From positions 119,975,735 through 120,039,734 of the forward strand of contig CM060963.1 in the NCBI GenBank assembly GCA_030765045.1: a DNA stretch of 64,000 nt, read 5' to 3'. A program made the translations under genes and the position numbers. The notes beneath the pieces were generated by a model. That model did no database searches, was not told where the DNA came from, and worked only from the letters and a program-made list of their open reading frames with translations. Positions 61,256 to 64,000 of this stretch are shown here, piece after piece; within the stretch, counting starts at the first letter, position 1; each line of letters starts with the position of its first letter. The DNA is from Tenodera sinensis. Taxonomy: Eukaryota > Arthropoda > Insecta > Mantodea > Mantidae.

Positions 61256-61980
61256 TTTTTTTATTTATTGCTGATGAATTTTGAAATTAGAAGCCTGTGG
61301 TATGCCATTGAAGGTATCATTTAACATTGTGAAATATGTTAAAATCCAAGTTAAATGCTGTTGAAGGGACTTTTGGAATACGAGTAATGAAGAAATTTGA
61401 GTCTGTTGTGTACAGAAAGAATTTCATTATTTTTCATTTTTTAAAAAATATTTCTCATGATTTTTATTAAAAATACCATATGTTTAAGGCCAGTAAAGTA
61501 GAAGTAGATATCTTAGATTTTTTTCTGAGCAGCTTCTGAAGTACTCATCATTCTGAATACAGTTTGTACAGCCATGGCAAAAATGATTGAGCACGTTAGG
61601 AGAGGAGAATATTTCTAAGTCCCATGTCATGTTACAGCATATTTTACATAAGTCCCAACATACAGCTGAGTTTATTGATAGTCCATATGTTATGTTATGC
61701 TCTGTTCCACAGCCTATTTGTGTGCCTGACAAATGACAACATATGGAACAGAGATTATGAATAAACTTAGCTGCATGTTCTAAATATCCACTTATGTAAA
61801 CTGCACCACAACATATGTGGAACGTACAAATATTCCAATATCCAAATGTACTCATTCATTTTTTCCATGGCTTTACAGTTGTGTATAGCTATTAAGCAGT
61901 GAGAGATAGGCAATGATTCAATGTGTGAAAAATATGAATTTTGTTAAAGCACACAATGTATAAGGCAAAATAAATTTGTT
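61256..61980. other. Unassigned, with an imperfect ~45-bp inverted repeat
   Basis: A D remnant lies at about 61436-61490. The arms GCATATTTTACATAAGT...CAGCTGAGTTTATT (about 61638-61678) and AATAAACTTAGCTG...ACTTATGTAAACTGC (about 61763-61810) are inverted and imperfect. The minus-strand ORF of 123 codons over this palindrome is Cys/His-rich but matches nothing I know and is probably chance. Confidence 0.45.
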
Positions 61981-61984
61981 TTAA

Positions 61985-62312
61985 CCCTCCCTCCTCCATG
62001 CAACAGCCCATGAAGGGCTAAGGTTTGCTGCCCAGCTGTTGCATCCCCCACCTCTGCCCACTACAGGCAACATGAGTGGGGTAGTACTGGAGGGTGGGAT
62101 GTGGTCAGTGCCCCGAGCCCTACCAGCCAGTTATGTGTCCTTCACAGCCTGGGGTTGCTACTTCTTTGTCAAGAGTTCCTAAATTGGCCCCTCCAGGACC
62201 TAACAAGGCTGAGTGCACCCTGTGCCAGACCTTCCAATGGGGGAAAAATCCACATGCTGCTACAGTGGTTCGAAGCTGAGGCAGGTGCACTACCACTGCG
62301 CTACAGGGGGAG
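61985..62312 (-). mobile_element. tRNA-derived SINE (second family)
   Basis: The minus strand starts ACTCCCCCTGTAGCGCAGTG with an A box (TAGCGCAGTGGTAGTGC) and a B-box-like GCTTCGAACCAC. The body is GC-rich compared with its surroundings and ends in a purine-rich stretch near 61985. Confidence 0.55.
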
Positions 62313-62419
62313 TAAAAATTGCTTATGAAACTAATTATTTCCAAGGTATTTATTGTAATTGGTTTGAATTCTTCTATACTTGCATTTTTTAAGTGCTAAG
62401 GTACCATTCTTTTGTATGT

Positions 62420-62600
62420 TACGAAGCAATGCAAGGAGTATGGAATTTCAAAGCTAGCATATATCTAACCACTTTTTAAAGATTTGACTGCTGTTTCAAT
62501 TTCCTTCAGTCTTGTAATAAAATTATTTCTGCAAGTGTATGTGTTTGAATTAACGTAAAATCATAGAAAAATAAGTTTTATTAATGTATATGTGTGTGTA
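62420..62600 (-). repeat. Repeat D remnant
   Basis: Diverged inverted D segment (GAATTTCAAAGC, GATTTGACTG, AATTATTTCTGCAAGTG order). No ends remain. A TGTGTGTATAC repeat follows (about 62590-62640). Confidence 0.55.
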
Positions 62601-62810
62601 TACTTGTGTGTATACTTCTGTGCATATGTGCATGCATACTGCAGGTAGTGTTTGTTTTCATTTCCAGTATATTGCCTATATTAATACCTATCATTATCGC
62701 TATTTTTGTTATGTGTACCCTTTAATTTATTTACAATTATAAAGTTCTGTCCATGATGGTCTGATATGCCACTATCAATAATTTCTATATTGTAATCAAT
62801 TACTCAGGGG

Positions 62811-63536
62811 TCTCCGTCTAGGGCAGGGGTGTCAAACAGCACTCACCAGGCGTGAAAAATTTTCCCCTATTTTCCCTCCCTCCGTGATGATCAAATCGGA
62901 AAACGGGAAAAACAAAGCGAAAACTGGTTCTACGAGCGCGTGCTACTGCAGTTAAGGAGGGGTAGACCCCTCTCTTCACACCCTGGGAGTGAGGTTTGAC
63001 ATGCCTGGTCTAGGGGATATGTAAATAGCGACCACAAGGTACCCAAGCTGAGCAGAACATTACTTCCACTTACTGGTGTTTTGCTCCTCACTGTAACTTT
63101 TCTATCTGACCTTACCTTGGTCATCTCTTGTTCTCTTCCGACCCTGATGCTATTAGGGTTACCGAGGGCTAGGGAGTCTTTATTTTTTCAACCTCTCCAT
63201 TTCTCTATAAAATCTTAACCCCTAACGTGCTGACCTGTCATGGCATGTAATACGTCCTCTGATTGGTGATCAGAGGATATGGTCGGTGAATTTATTTTGA
63301 TAATTCTCCCGGTCAGGTTGGTGAGACCCGTAAACCAACGACAGGTGTGGTCCTCCAGACATTCTGGGGGTTGTGAGAGAGCGATGTGACCGCCAAAACA
63401 TAAAAATATGGTGCTCTCTAAAAAGCGGTTACTATTACTACTATTGCTCTCTTCAATATCATCAGTGAAAAATATTGGAGAGCAAGAGGGTTAATGACTT
63501 CATTGTCAAAAATCCAGCATTAGCTAACAACAACAT
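62811..63536 (+). mobile_element. LINE-C internally deleted copy (leader fused to 3' end)
   Basis: The LINE-C 5' leader (to CTCTTCAATAT, 63459) is joined directly to the last ~75 bp of the LINE (CATCAGTGAAAAATATTGGA to CATTAGCTAACAACAACA). All of ORF2 is missing. A hAT MITE (62824-63007) is inserted near its 5' end. It is a SINE-like derivative that keeps both LINE ends. Confidence 0.82.
62824..63007. mobile_element. hAT-type MITE, 184 bp
   Basis: The ends CAGGGGTGTCAAAC and CAGGCATGTCAAAC (reverse complement) are imperfect inverted repeats of ~27 bp. A perfect 8-bp duplication GTCTAGGG (62816-62823 and 63008-63015) flanks it. 8 bp and CAGGGGTGTCAAA ends are typical of hAT. Confidence 0.9.
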
Positions 63537-63654
63537 GTGTCTAATGCTCAGGATTTCACAATGAAATCATCTTCCTTTTTGCTACCTATATTTTGACACA
63601 GTATCCTCATAAGGTTGTAGAATTTCACATTTCCATTTCATCTTCCTTACATCG

Positions 63655-64000
63655 AGATAATGTGCAATGGAAATATGGGAATACAGTAGGCTTTGTTCGA
63701 TAGTCAAATGTTCTAAAGCTTTGAGATCCTGTTCTCTTTGCATGCTTAATATACAACATAAACAACGATGTTCCATTTCACGGAAGTTTTAAGTTTTCCA
63801 AAACTGACACACATAACAAGGAATATCTCCAAAATGGTTCACTCTAAAAAAATTTATTTATACATAAATTGTGTGTTTTAGCAAGGTCTACATATTTTTG
63901 TATAGTAAGATTTTGTCTATCTCTACAGTTTACGAGTTATTCAAAAGTCATCCAGGCTAAACAGGACTATATAGGCTATAGTCAGAAAACTCAAAATATA
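63655..64000 (+). repeat. Repeat D, copy 10, running off the window
   Basis: Starts inside D (GTGCAATGGAAATATGGGAA) and follows the consensus through GAACAACGATGTTCCATTTC and AACAAGGAATATCTCC to the window end. The first ~130 bp of D are missing or too diverged. Confidence 0.75.

Noticed and set aside
61484..61855. 123-codon Cys/His-rich ORF
   Set aside because: It lies over an imperfect palindrome, has no ordered zinc motif and no recognisable family.

Overview
This window is eukaryotic, and almost certainly from an arthropod. An insect with a large, repeat-rich genome is the best guess, because it holds insect-like mariner, piggyBac, I/jockey LINE, Penelope and Gypsy families and an insect-like Drp1 exon. 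Four spliced coding exons of one host gene are visible on the minus strand, at 41689-41504, 41416-41333, 26282-26120 and 8769-8595. They encode the N-terminal two thirds of a membrane-anchored short-chain dehydrogenase of the BDH1 / 17-beta-HSD2 / retinol dehydrogenase (SDR9C) group. The gene runs off the left edge, and its introns of about 15 and 17 kb are filled with transposons. Everything else that can be recognised is mobile DNA.

Layout. 0.6-3.1 kb: apparently intact piggyBac with TTAA sites. 3.8-8.2 kb: a decayed LOA/R1-type LINE, split by an endonuclease/RT LINE, which is itself split by a LINE-A tail and, in its microsatellite tail, by a solo LTR. 9.0-10.3 kb: mariner with two nonsense codons. 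10.9-17.5 kb: a composite of two I-clade LINEs inside one 14-bp target duplication. 18.2-26.0 kb: a terminal-inverted-repeat element carrying a very young Gypsy-like element A (19.5-25.8 kb). 26.9-41.3 kb: one Penelope-like element (PLE) broken by six insertions: five loci of an abundant ~850-bp repeat here called D (six copies, as one locus holds a partial plus a longer copy), and a 5.4-kb LINE insertion that carries a Drp1 (dynamin-related GTPase) exon and part of its intron. 41.3-41.7 kb: the first two coding SDR exons. 42.4-53.9 kb: a solo LTR and then Gypsy-like element B, which contains a LINE-C copy, which contains a solo LTR of family A. 54-64 kb: D copies, a hAT-like (CGGBP1-like) transposase pseudogene, a P/THAP-like DNA transposon, a PLE end with a hammerhead-like motif, SINEs, a hAT MITE and an internally deleted LINE-C.

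Insertions can be ordered because target duplications and interrupted reading frames remain visible: LTR B < LINE-C2 < solo LTR A2, and PLE < D copies < LINE tails or foldback. The most unusual items are the LINE insertion with 5' host sequence (Drp1), the two-LINE chimera, the young but internally deleted element A, and the D family with its A/T-tract target choice. All family calls come from reading translated motifs; no database search was run.
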